This document shows, piece by piece, positions 1 to 7,892 of a DNA stretch of 64,000 nucleotides. Numbering within the stretch: the stretch's first letter is position 1; every line of letters begins with the position of its first letter. The translations under genes were made by a program, and so were the position numbers. The notes under the pieces were generated by a model. That model was not told where the DNA came from. It did no database searches and saw only the letters and a list, made by a program, of their open reading frames with translations. Where the stretch lies: contig CANJLK010000001.1 in assembly GCA_947475465.1 (NCBI GenBank), forward strand, positions 186,001 through 250,000. The letters are read 5' to 3'. Origin of the DNA: Caulobacteraceae bacterium (GTDB lineage: Bacteria; Pseudomonadota; Alphaproteobacteria; Caulobacterales; Caulobacteraceae).

Positions 1-55
1 TGAAGAGATCGGCGGCCTCTACGCCCAGGGCGCCGCCATCCGTTTCCAGGGCTGA
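1..55 (+). CDS. C-terminal tail of an upstream gene (partial)
   Basis: An open frame enters from the left edge and reads 17 residues, ending GAAIRFQG, before a TGA at 53-55. Third codon positions are G or C in most codons, as in the real genes here. It ends 12 bases before the SDR start on the same strand, so the two are probably co-transcribed. Too little remains to name a family. Confidence 0.5.
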   Translation, partial: EEIGGLYAQGAAIRFQG

Positions 56-67
56 GGGGGCCTTCCG

Positions 68-943
68 ATGTTCCAGGACGGCTTGTTGGACGGCGAGACG
101 ATCCTGGTCACCGGGGGCGGCACGGGCCTGGGCTATGCGCTCGCCGAAAAGCTGCTCACCCTAGGCGCCACGGTCCATATCTGCGGCCGTCGCCCAGGCG
201 TGCTCGACGAGGCCGTAGGAAAGCTGAGAGGGGTGACCGGCGGCGAGGTCTTCGCCCACACGGCGGACATCCGCGACGCCGCGGCGGTCAATGCGCTTTG
301 CGATGCGATCTGGGCGACGGGGCCGCTGACGGGCCTCGTAAACAACGCCGCCGCCAACTTCATCTCGCCCACCGAGCGGCTGAGCTCGCGCGGCTTCGAC
401 GCCATCGCCAATACGGTGTTCCACGGGACGTTCTACGTGACACACGCGGTCGGCAGCCGCTGGATCGCGGACGGCGCGCCGGGTTCGGTGCTTTCAATCG
501 TCAGCACCGGCACCGTCAATGGCGCACCTTTTGTCGTGCCCTCGGTGATGTCCAAAGCGGCCATCGAGGCCATGACGAGGTCGCTCGCCATCGAATGGGG
601 CCGGCACGGCATCCGGCTCAACGCCATCGGCCCGGGCCTCATCCCCACCGAAGGGGCGAGCGCGCGCCTGATGCCCGGCGCCAGCATCGAGAACCTGCGC
701 GACGCCAATCCGATGAAGCGTCTGGGGACCATGTCGGAACTGCAGAACCTGGCGGTCTTCATGCTGGCCAGGGGCTGCGACTGGCTGACCGGCCAGGTCG
801 TCATGCTGGACGGCGCTCACCACCTGGCCCACGGCAGCGTCTACACGCCGCTGCTCGAACTGGACGGCGAGGCGTGGACGCAGATCAGCGCCCGTGTCCG
901 CGCCCAGGACGCGGTCGACAAGGCCAAGCGCGCCGACGGCTGA
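68..943 (+). CDS. SDR-family oxidoreductase, 2,4-dienoyl-CoA reductase-like
   Basis: A 291-residue short-chain dehydrogenase/reductase. The N-terminal dinucleotide site is TGGGTGLG (about residues 15-22) and the structural NNAA motif is at about 92-95. The usual YxxxK catalytic pair is absent: the segment reads SVMSK, so Lys is kept but Ser stands where Tyr is expected. Known 2,4-dienoyl-CoA reductases of this fold also lack the classical Tyr at this place, so an NADPH-dependent dienoyl-CoA reductase acting in beta-oxidation of unsaturated acyl-CoAs is the best guess. The start at 68 lies just after the preceding stop. Family is certain; substrate is inferred. Confidence 0.85.
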   Translation: MFQDGLLDGETILVTGGGTGLGYALAEKLLTLGATVHICGRRPGVLDEAVGKLRGVTGGEVFAHTADIRDAAAVNALCDAIWATGPLTGLVNNAAANFISPTERLSSRGFDAIANTVFHGTFYVTHAVGSRWIADGAPGSVLSIVSTGTVNGAPFVVPSVMSKAAIEAMTRSLAIEWGRHGIRLNAIGPGLIPTEGASARLMPGASIENLRDANPMKRLGTMSELQNLAVFMLARGCDWLTGQVVMLDGAHHLAHGSVYTPLLELDGEAWTQISARVRAQDAVDKAKRADG

Positions 944-948
944 GGGCC

Positions 949-2574
949 CTATTCGTAGGGCACGTGGTTGAGGTCGAGCTTCACGTCGATGAGCAGCGGC
1001 CGGTCGCGATCGCGGATCGCCTCGGCGGCGAGATCCAGGTCCGCCTCGGTGCGCACAGTGACGCCGGCCCCGCCCAGGGCCACGGCCAGCGGGGCCAGTT
1101 CGGGCCACTCCAGGATAGAGATGTCGCCCGGCAGATCGCGGTTCCTGAACTGGATGTGCTCGGCCCCATAGCAGCCGTCGTTGCAGACGATCACGATCAG
1201 GTCGCGCCGGGCGCGGACGGCGCTGTTGAACTCCGCCAGGCCCCCATGCATGAAACCGCCGTCGCCGGTGACCAGCAGGGTCGGCCGGCCGGGCGCCGCA
1301 TACGAGGCGCCGATGGCCTCGGGCAGGCCCAGGCCGATCGACCCGAAATTCACCGACAGCAGAAACGACTGAGGCCCGTCCACTTCGAAGATCTTCCAGG
1401 CCTGGCGCACGAAGCGCCCGCCGTCCGTCACCATCATCCGGTTGGCGGGCACGTGCCGGTTGAGGACGGTGAGCGCCTTGATGACGTCGATGGTCCGCTC
1501 GGTGCTGGTGTCGGTCCAGCCGTCCGCCATCCGCGAATAGGCCGCGAGCGTCCGGGCCATTTCTTCGCCGAAGAAACCTGAAGGCGCGATCTCGGCCTCG
1601 TCCAGAAGGCCGGCCACCATGTCGGCCACCTGGGCCGGGTCGCCGATCATGGCGGCGGTGGGCGCGTAGAACCGGCCGATGTCGCCCTGCTGCTGGTTCA
1701 CCTGGACGACGCGCTTGCCGTCGATGAAGGCGCCGTTGGACGCCGTCAGGTTGGTGATCGTGGCGCCGAAGGCGATCAGGCAGTCGCTCTGCATGATCAC
1801 GTCCACCGCGGGAGGTGTGCTGAGCGTCCCGAAGACGCCCAGGTTGTTGGGCTCGCCCCGAAACAGGTCCTTGGCCTTCAGGGTGGTCGCGACCGGCGCG
1901 CCGATCCGCGCGGCCAGGCGCAGGAGGGCCGCGCGAGCCTCCGGCGCCGCGGCGCCGCGACCGGCCAGGATCACAGGGCGTCTGGCCGCGGCGATGATGC
2001 CGACGGCGTCGTCGATGTCGGCGCTGGCCGGCACGAGGGCGCGGGCGTCAAAGACCTTGAAGGGCTGCGGCGTGTAGGCGACCTCTTCCCACTGGATCTC
2101 GATGGGCATGTTCAGGGCGATCGGACGGCGTTCGACCACGGCCCGACGCAGGGCGGTGGCGAGGTCTTCGGCGATGGTCTTGCCCGAGCGGAGCTGTTCG
2201 AAGCCGGCGCCGGTCGCCATGATCAGTTCGCGCTGCGGCGCCTTTTGCAGGTGGTGGCGCGCCTCGAGCGGCGTGTCGCCGCAAAGCAGCACGACCGGAA
2301 GCTGGGCTTTCACGCCCTCGATCAATGCCGTCACGGTATTGGTGACCGCCGGGCCATGGGTGACCGTCGCGACGCCCACCTCGCCGGAGGCCTGGGCGTA
2401 GCCCAGGGCCATCAGCACAGCCCCCGCTTCATGCTGGGCCGAGACATAGGTCCCGCCGCACTGGCGCACGAAGCTGTCGACCATGAACAGGTTGGCGTCG
2501 CCGATCAGCCCGAACAGGGTCTCGATCCCGTTGTCGCTCAGGGCTCGTGCAATTGCTTCGTGGGCCTTCATCAT
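949..2574 (-). CDS. ThDP-dependent enzyme of the acetolactate synthase/2-hydroxyacyl-CoA lyase family
   Basis: A 541-residue protein with the three-domain thiamine-diphosphate layout. The N-terminal Pyr domain carries the cofactor-activating Glu (E49 in AQHEAG). The C-terminal PP domain has GDGGF at about 437 and CND at about 464-466, matching the GDG-X(24-28)-ND metal/ThDP motif. No small regulatory subunit gene is near, which argues against biosynthetic acetolactate synthase; a 2-oxo-acid decarboxylase or 2-hydroxyacyl-CoA lyase role is more likely. It lies 65 bases downstream of a GlcD-type FAD oxidase on the same strand, which could supply a 2-oxo acid. A close paralogue lies at 52788-54449. 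Two adjacent ATGs (2574, 2571) are possible; AGGA spacing slightly favours the second. Confidence 0.85.
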   Translation of the reverse strand: MMKAHEAIARALSDNGIETLFGLIGDANLFMVDSFVRQCGGTYVSAQHEAGAVLMALGYAQASGEVGVATVTHGPAVTNTVTALIEGVKAQLPVVLLCGDTPLEARHHLQKAPQRELIMATGAGFEQLRSGKTIAEDLATALRRAVVERRPIALNMPIEIQWEEVAYTPQPFKVFDARALVPASADIDDAVGIIAAARRPVILAGRGAAAPEARAALLRLAARIGAPVATTLKAKDLFRGEPNNLGVFGTLSTPPAVDVIMQSDCLIAFGATITNLTASNGAFIDGKRVVQVNQQQGDIGRFYAPTAAMIGDPAQVADMVAGLLDEAEIAPSGFFGEEMARTLAAYSRMADGWTDTSTERTIDVIKALTVLNRHVPANRMMVTDGGRFVRQAWKIFEVDGPQSFLLSVNFGSIGLGLPEAIGASYAAPGRPTLLVTGDGGFMHGGLAEFNSAVRARRDLIVIVCNDGCYGAEHIQFRNRDLPGDISILEWPELAPLAVALGGAGVTVRTEADLDLAAEAIRDRDRPLLIDVKLDLNHVPYE

Positions 2575-2639
2575 GTCCTGCTGATCTGAGGATTGGGTCG
2601 AGCGCGGCGCGGAGCGGGCGCCCGGAGCGTTGTGACGGA

Positions 2640-4079
2640 CTATCCCGCGTCGAAGATCTTGCCGGGATTCATAAGGCCCGTTGGGTCGATGGCCTGCTTG
2701 ATCAGGGCCATCAGGGGGACCGCCGTTCCCTGTTCGGCGAGCAGATAGGCCTTCTTGCCGACGCCCACGCCGTGCTCACCGGTGCAGGTGCCGCCCAGCG
2801 CCAGGGCGCGCTCGACGATCCGCCCGGCAACGGCCTTGCCCCGGGCGATCTCGCCCGGATCCTGCGGGTCGATCATCAGGATGGCGTGGAAGTTGCCGTC
2901 GCCGACGTGGCCCAGGATCGGCCCCACCAGGCCCGAGGCTTCGATATCCGCCTGGGTCTCGACGATGCACTCGGCGAGGCGCGAGACCGGCACGCAGACG
3001 TCGGTGGTGATGGAGACCTTGCCGGGGGCCAGCGCCAGGGCCGCGAAATAGGCCTTGTGCCTCGCCTCCCACAGCCGGTCGCGGTCCTCCTGGGCGGTGG
3101 ACCAGTCGAAGGCGCCGCCGCCATGCTCCTTCGCGATGCCGGCGAAGGTTTCGGCCTGTTCCTTCACCCCCGTCGCCGAGCCATGGAATTCCAGAAACAG
3201 AGTCGGCTCTTCGGCATAGGCGGTGCGGCTGTAGGCGTTGACCGCGCGCATGGAGAGCGCGTCCAGAAGCTCCATCCGAGCCATGGGCACCCCGTACTGG
3301 ACGGCGTAGATGACGGCGTCGACGGCGCCCTTCAGGGTCGAGAAGGCGCAGACCGCAGCGGCGGTCTCCTCGGGAATGCCGTGCAGGCGCACCTGGACTT
3401 CGGTGACCACGCCCAAGGTGCCCTCCGCCCCGGTGAACAGTGCGGTGAGGTCGTAGCCGGCGGAGGACTTGCGCACCCGCCCGCCCGTGGTGATCACCTC
3501 GCCTGAAGGCAGGACCACGGTCAGGCCCAGGACATTGGCCCGCATCCCGCCATAACGAATGGTGGTGGTGCCCGAAGCGCCCGTGGAGACCATGCCGCCC
3601 AAAGTGGCGTCGGCGCCGGGATCGACGGGGAAGAACAATCCCTGGTCCCGCAGATGGGCGTTCAGCTGCTTGCGGGTCACGCCCGCCTGCACCCGGGCGT
3701 CCATGTCCTGGGTGTTGACCTCAAGGACGGCGTTCATCTCGGACAGATCGACGGTCAGGCCACCTTGCACCGCCAATACGTGGCCCTCGAGCGACGAGCC
3801 GGCCCCGTAGGCGATCACCGGCGCTCCACCCGCTGCGCAGATCGTCACGGCGTCGGCGACATCGGCGGTGGACCGCGCCATCAGCACCGCGTCCGGCGGC
3901 AGGTCGGCGTGGAACCCCTCCACCGAGGCATGGTTGCGCCGCACAGCGGGGCTGGTGGACAATTGAGATCCGAACCGGGCTGTGAGGGCCTGCAGGGTGG
4001 CCGGCGAAATGGCCGACGACGATCGGGCGCCCGACATGGCCGTTTCCACCAGAGTTGTTTGCTCGTCTCTCACCGTCAT
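2640..4079 (-). CDS. FAD-binding oxidase, GlcD / D-2-hydroxyacid dehydrogenase type
   Basis: A 479-residue flavoprotein of the vanillyl-alcohol-oxidase/PCMH superfamily. The FAD-binding half contains the pyrophosphate-loop motif GAGSSLEGH, and the C-terminal half has the family motifs GDGNFHA and GEHGVGVGK. Relatives (glycolate oxidase GlcD, D-lactate and D-2-hydroxyglutarate dehydrogenases) oxidise a 2-hydroxy acid to the 2-oxo acid. The ATG at 4079 was chosen because GGGGAA lies just upstream; an upstream start at 4133 adds residues that do not look like the family. The ThDP gene follows in the same direction, suggesting hydroxyacid oxidation then decarboxylation or lyase chemistry. The natural substrate is unknown. 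Confidence 0.88.
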   Translation of the reverse strand: MTVRDEQTTLVETAMSGARSSSAISPATLQALTARFGSQLSTSPAVRRNHASVEGFHADLPPDAVLMARSTADVADAVTICAAGGAPVIAYGAGSSLEGHVLAVQGGLTVDLSEMNAVLEVNTQDMDARVQAGVTRKQLNAHLRDQGLFFPVDPGADATLGGMVSTGASGTTTIRYGGMRANVLGLTVVLPSGEVITTGGRVRKSSAGYDLTALFTGAEGTLGVVTEVQVRLHGIPEETAAAVCAFSTLKGAVDAVIYAVQYGVPMARMELLDALSMRAVNAYSRTAYAEEPTLFLEFHGSATGVKEQAETFAGIAKEHGGGAFDWSTAQEDRDRLWEARHKAYFAALALAPGKVSITTDVCVPVSRLAECIVETQADIEASGLVGPILGHVGDGNFHAILMIDPQDPGEIARGKAVAGRIVERALALGGTCTGEHGVGVGKKAYLLAEQGTAVPLMALIKQAIDPTGLMNPGKIFDAG

Positions 4080-4240
4080 CCATTCCCCGGCGGCGCGTCC
4101 CCGGACGGCCCCCCCTAGCCCGCAGATTAGCACGTCCGCGCCGTGGCGCGCTGCGGCCAGCTATAGGCGCCTTCGCATGACTGCGACTAGAAGGAGCCGC
4201 ACGGCCCCGATGGCCGGCGGTTCTGGGGGAGACGTTCGAC

Positions 4241-5008
4241 GTGGACATGAAGCTGAAGGGTAAGGCGGTCGTGGTGACCGGCGCGTCGCGCGGCATCGGC
4301 CGCAGCATCGCCGAGGCCTTCGCCGCCGAAGGGGCCAACATCGCGATCTGCGCGCGCAATCCCGCCCAGGTGGACGAGACCGTGGCGGCGCTGACCGCGC
4401 GCGGGGTGAAAGCCTGGGGCGCTGTGGTCGACGTCAGCGACGGTCCGGCCCTCCAGGCGTTCGTCACCCGGGCCGGCGAGACCCTGGGCGGCATCGACGT
4501 CCTGGTTTCCAACGTCAGCGCCATGGACATGGGGGCCGACGAGGCCGCCTGGACCGACATGTTCACCCTCGACATCCTGGGCGCGGTCCGGATCTTCGAG
4601 GCGGCGAAGCCCTTCCTGGAGCGGGCCGGTCGCGAGCATGGCGACGCCGCCTTTCTGTTGCTGGCGTCGATGGCGGCGGGCGAGGCGATGGCGCCCAGCG
4701 CCTATGGAGCGATGAAGGCCGCCCTGATCCACTATGCCAAGGGGCTGGCGCGGCAGTACGCGCCCAGCAAGGTCCGCTGCAACGTGATCTCGCCCGGGAA
4801 CATCTATTTCCCCGATGGCTATTGGGCGGGCATCGAGGCCAACCATCCGGGCGTCTACGCCGCGCACATGGCCAGGAACCCCACGGGACGCATGGGCGGC
4901 CCGGACGAGGTCGCCGACCTGGCGGTCTTTCTGGGCAGCCCGCGCTCGGCCTACACCACCGGCGCCAACGTGGTCATCGACGGCGCCAAGTCCCTGCGGG
5001 TCGGCTGA
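4241..5008 (+). CDS. SDR-family oxidoreductase
   Basis: A 255-residue classical SDR. The cofactor loop is TGASRGIG near residue 14-21, the catalytic YGAMK (YxxxK) is present, and a C-terminal TGANVVIDGA strand is typical of the family. Translation may begin at GTG 4241 or ATG 4247; GGGGGAGA upstream serves either. The active-site Ser region reads LLLASMAAG. It is transcribed divergently from the FAD oxidase at 2640-4079 with a 161-base gap and converges on opgH. An NAD(P)-linked alcohol/ketone interconversion is expected; the substrate cannot be read from the sequence. Confidence 0.88.
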   Translation: MDMKLKGKAVVVTGASRGIGRSIAEAFAAEGANIAICARNPAQVDETVAALTARGVKAWGAVVDVSDGPALQAFVTRAGETLGGIDVLVSNVSAMDMGADEAAWTDMFTLDILGAVRIFEAAKPFLERAGREHGDAAFLLLASMAAGEAMAPSAYGAMKAALIHYAKGLARQYAPSKVRCNVISPGNIYFPDGYWAGIEANHPGVYAAHMARNPTGRMGGPDEVADLAVFLGSPRSAYTTGANVVIDGAKSLRVG

Positions 5009-5032
5009 CGCATCAGCTGACGCGTCTAGAGC

Positions 5033-7006
5033 CTAGGCGGAGAGTTCGCCCGGTGCTTCGATAATAAGCCGCCTGCGGTCTTCGGCCGTCAGGCCGGGCT
5101 GAATGTGGGCGGCCGGCGCCGGCCGCGGCAGGGCGATGGGCGCGCGGAATACGACCGGTGTCGCGCTCATGCCGTGGTCGTCCGGGGTCGTCAGGAAGCC
5201 GGCGCGGGCTGCCGCATCTCCGGCGGAGCGGCGCGAGGTCAGGACCGCCAGCGGGGCAGCCAGCAGCAGCGGCAGGACGATCGGGGCGAAGCAGACCGAC
5301 AGGTCGGGACGCACCGCCAAGGCGCACATGAAACCCACGCCGGCGGCCATCTGCCAGCCCATGGCGCGGAAGGCGTCCGACCAGGCCAGGCCGCCGGCGG
5401 CGTCGCGCTGCTGCGGACGCCAGCCGACATCGCGGCCGCGCAAGGTCTGCAGGACCGCGGTGGTGCTGGCGACCATCAGGATGGGCGCGAGCGTCGCCGA
5501 CAGCAGGATCTCCAGCATCATGCCCTTGAGCACCGGGCCGGCGCCGCCGAAGGTGCGCCGCTCGCCGCGACGGCTGAGGACCAGCATGCAACCCATCAGC
5601 TTGGGGCCGATCAGCAGGATCAGCGACAGCACCGAGGTCAGCATGAAGGGCGTGAAGCGGGGGTTCAGGAAATACCAGAACGAGGTCCAGTCGACCGGAT
5701 ACTGCAGCTGCAGCACAAGGCCGATGATCAGGCCCAGGAACCACAACGGCGACGACAGGTAGGCCATGCAGCCCATGGCCAGCTGGGCCCGGCTGATGGG
5801 GTGCAGGCCCTTGGCGCCGATCAGGCGCAGGTGCTGCAGGTTACCCTGGCACCAGCGGTGGTCGCGCTGGATGAAATCGAGGATGGTCGGCGGGGTTTCC
5901 TCGCAGCTGCCGTCCAACGCGGCGGTGACGTGGACCGCCCAGCCGGCGCGGCGCAGCAGGGCCGCCTCGACCACGTCGTGGCTGAGCACGTGGCCGCCGA
6001 AGGGCTTGGCGCCGGGCAGGATCGGCAATCCGCAGCTGTCGGCAAAGGCCTTGGTGCGGACGATGGCGTTGTGGCCCCAGTAGCTGGCCTCGGAGCCGGC
6101 CCACCAGGCCAGGCCCGCGGCGGCCACGCGGCCGTACATCCGCACGCCGAACTGCGACATCCGGGCGAACAGGGTCGAGGCGCCGGTGATGGTGGGCGCG
6201 GTCTGGATCAGGCCGACGCCAGGGTTGCGCTCCATCGCGTCCACGAGGCGCAACAGGGTTTCGCCGGCCATGGTGCTGTCGGCGTCGAGCACGACCATGA
6301 ACTCGTAGGCGCCGCCGAACCGGCGGACCCATTCGGCGATGTTGCCGGCCTTGCGTTCCGTGTTCTCCGGCCGACGTCGCATGAAGACGTCGCCTTGGGC
6401 CTGCAGGCGCAGGGAGCGGAAGGCCGCCCGCTCGGCAAGTGCTACGTCCGCGTTTGTGGAGTCGCTGAGGACGAAGATGTCGAACGCCGCCGAGGCCCCG
6501 AGTCTGGCGAGGGCCCCGTCCAGCGCCGCCAGCCGGCCGAAGACCGCCTGGGCGTCCTCGTTATAGAGCGGCATCAGGAGCGCGGTGCGCGTCTGGGGCA
6601 GGTGGGGGTGCGGCGAGAAATGCAGGTCCTCCTGCTCGCGCGCCGTCCGCAGCACGAAGTGGCCGGCGGCGGCGGTGCAGAACCAGCAGGCGATGGCCCC
6701 GGCCAGCAGGAAGAAGACGCCGAAACCCAGCATCTCGAGCCCGTCGAACCCTTCGCGGCCGTAGAGCACGAACGGACCGACGGCGACCAGGATGGTCAAG
6801 AGGAAGGCGCCGCCGAACACGGCCAGGCGGCGGATGAAGATGTCGGCTGGCGACGTCGCGGGCGTGGCCGTGGCGCTGGCCGTCGCATTGTCCAGAGGCT
6901 GGCGCGGCATGGCCAGCGGGGCTTCGGGCGGAAGCCAGGGCGCAGACGGAGCGTCAAGCTCGAACCAGTGGCTCGATCTTTCGAGTCGCGGCGCCAGATC
7001 GGTCAT
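5033..7006 (-). CDS. opgH: Glucans biosynthesis glucosyltransferase OpgH (MdoH)
   Basis: A 657-residue inner-membrane family 2 glycosyltransferase that polymerises the glucose backbone of osmoregulated periplasmic glucans from UDP-glucose. Two N-terminal membrane segments precede a cytoplasmic GT2 domain with LMPLYNED, the DADS metal/UDP site and the QRDHRWCQGN (QxxRW) acceptor-side motif; several membrane helices follow (LSSPLWFLGL and onward). The ATG at 7006 (MTDLAPRL) has GGGGAAG upstream and suits the family better than an in-frame ATG at 7090. It is the last gene of the opgG-DUF998-opgH run on this strand. Confidence 0.95.
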   Translation of the reverse strand: MTDLAPRLERSSHWFELDAPSAPWLPPEAPLAMPRQPLDNATASATATPATSPADIFIRRLAVFGGAFLLTILVAVGPFVLYGREGFDGLEMLGFGVFFLLAGAIACWFCTAAAGHFVLRTAREQEDLHFSPHPHLPQTRTALLMPLYNEDAQAVFGRLAALDGALARLGASAAFDIFVLSDSTNADVALAERAAFRSLRLQAQGDVFMRRRPENTERKAGNIAEWVRRFGGAYEFMVVLDADSTMAGETLLRLVDAMERNPGVGLIQTAPTITGASTLFARMSQFGVRMYGRVAAAGLAWWAGSEASYWGHNAIVRTKAFADSCGLPILPGAKPFGGHVLSHDVVEAALLRRAGWAVHVTAALDGSCEETPPTILDFIQRDHRWCQGNLQHLRLIGAKGLHPISRAQLAMGCMAYLSSPLWFLGLIIGLVLQLQYPVDWTSFWYFLNPRFTPFMLTSVLSLILLIGPKLMGCMLVLSRRGERRTFGGAGPVLKGMMLEILLSATLAPILMVASTTAVLQTLRGRDVGWRPQQRDAAGGLAWSDAFRAMGWQMAAGVGFMCALAVRPDLSVCFAPIVLPLLLAAPLAVLTSRRSAGDAAARAGFLTTPDDHGMSATPVVFRAPIALPRPAPAAHIQPGLTAEDRRRLIIEAPGELSA

Positions 7007-7090
7007 AGCGTTCACTTCCCCGGCCCCGACAGTCGGGGCGTCAATCACCAGTGCTGCGACGCAGCATCGCGGGGATTCGTAGGCAATCAA

Positions 7091-7104
7091 TCACAAAGTT
7101 GTGA
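7091..7104. promoter_or_regulatory. Short dyad upstream of opgH
   Basis: TCACAA and TTGTGA form 6-base arms around AG in the 130-base gap between opgH and the DUF998 gene, about 85 bases before the opgH start, in locally AT-rich sequence. It may be an operator for an internal opgH promoter. The evidence is only the symmetry and position. Confidence 0.3.
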
Positions 7105-7136
7105 ATTTGCCAAAAAGTTTGACGGATGGGCGCGGA

Positions 7137-7805
7137 CTAGGCGGCTTTTGAGTCGGGTTCGTGGCGCCGGAGACAACGTTCCAGGGCGAAAGCGGCCACG
7201 CCGACCCATCCCACCAGGATCAGGGCGTAGGCCCGTTCCCACCAGCCGACGTTGGCGTCGTTCACCAGGCTGGGAAACATCAGGTGTTTGGTCAGGACCG
7301 TCAGGACAGCCATCACCACAAAGACGAGGAGCAGGAAGATCTTGAACCGTCGCATGTCGCGGCGGGCGCGAAGGCCCCACAACAGAAGCAGCGGCGCAAT
7401 CTGGATTCCGAGCGCGAGGTTGATCGCCAGGTGCCTTGGATCGGGCCAGGGGTAGAGCGCGGCGCGCGCCATGCCGAGCCCCGCAAGCCCGAAGACGGTC
7501 GCCGTCAGGGCCGCCACCAGACGGGCGTTGGTCAGGGTCAGGATCGTCAGACCAAAGCCGCCGCCGGCCAGGCCGGCCATCAGCCCGGCGGAGAAGACCC
7601 CGGCGTTGAAGATCATCGGGGTTCCGGCCGACGCCCCGCCGAGTTCGCTGAGGTACTGGCGGGCGGGGTTGAAACTGGGGTTGGCCGCCATCGCCAAAAG
7701 CGTCGAGGCCAGCGCCAGAAGGGGCGCGGCCATGCCGCAGATCAGCAGCACCCGCCACCGTGAGGTCAGGCCGTTCCAGGATCCAATGGCGGAAATTCGA
7801 CGCAC
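7137..7805 (-). CDS. DUF998-family membrane protein
   Basis: A 222-residue polytopic membrane protein with about six hydrophobic segments. The N-terminal part reads PARQYLSELGG, followed by a PMIFNAG segment, the pattern of DUF998 proteins, whose function is unknown. Translation appears to begin at GTG 7805. It sits between opgG (stop-to-start gap 87 bases) and opgH on one strand, so co-transcription with glucan synthesis genes is likely. A role in glucan export, modification or membrane organisation would be inference from position only. Confidence 0.8.
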   Translation of the reverse strand: MRRISAIGSWNGLTSRWRVLLICGMAAPLLALASTLLAMAANPSFNPARQYLSELGGASAGTPMIFNAGVFSAGLMAGLAGGGFGLTILTLTNARLVAALTATVFGLAGLGMARAALYPWPDPRHLAINLALGIQIAPLLLLWGLRARRDMRRFKIFLLLVFVVMAVLTVLTKHLMFPSLVNDANVGWWERAYALILVGWVGVAAFALERCLRRHEPDSKAA

Positions 7806-7892
7806 GAGCCTATTGATCGGTGGATTTCAGGGGGAAGTCACGAGGGCGCAGGGTCGCACGGCCGGCAAGATGTGCGCCTGGAGGCATGTGCG

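Noticed and set aside
298..1581. 427-codon plus-strand frame over the SDR and ThDP genes
   Set aside because: It is Arg/Gly/His-rich, without motifs, and spans two convergent genuine genes.
5105..7345. 746-codon open frame antisense to opgH
   Set aside because: It mirrors opgH and runs on past its start, is rich in Gln, Gly, Ala and Arg with no domain, and has the pattern of a GC-rich shadow frame.
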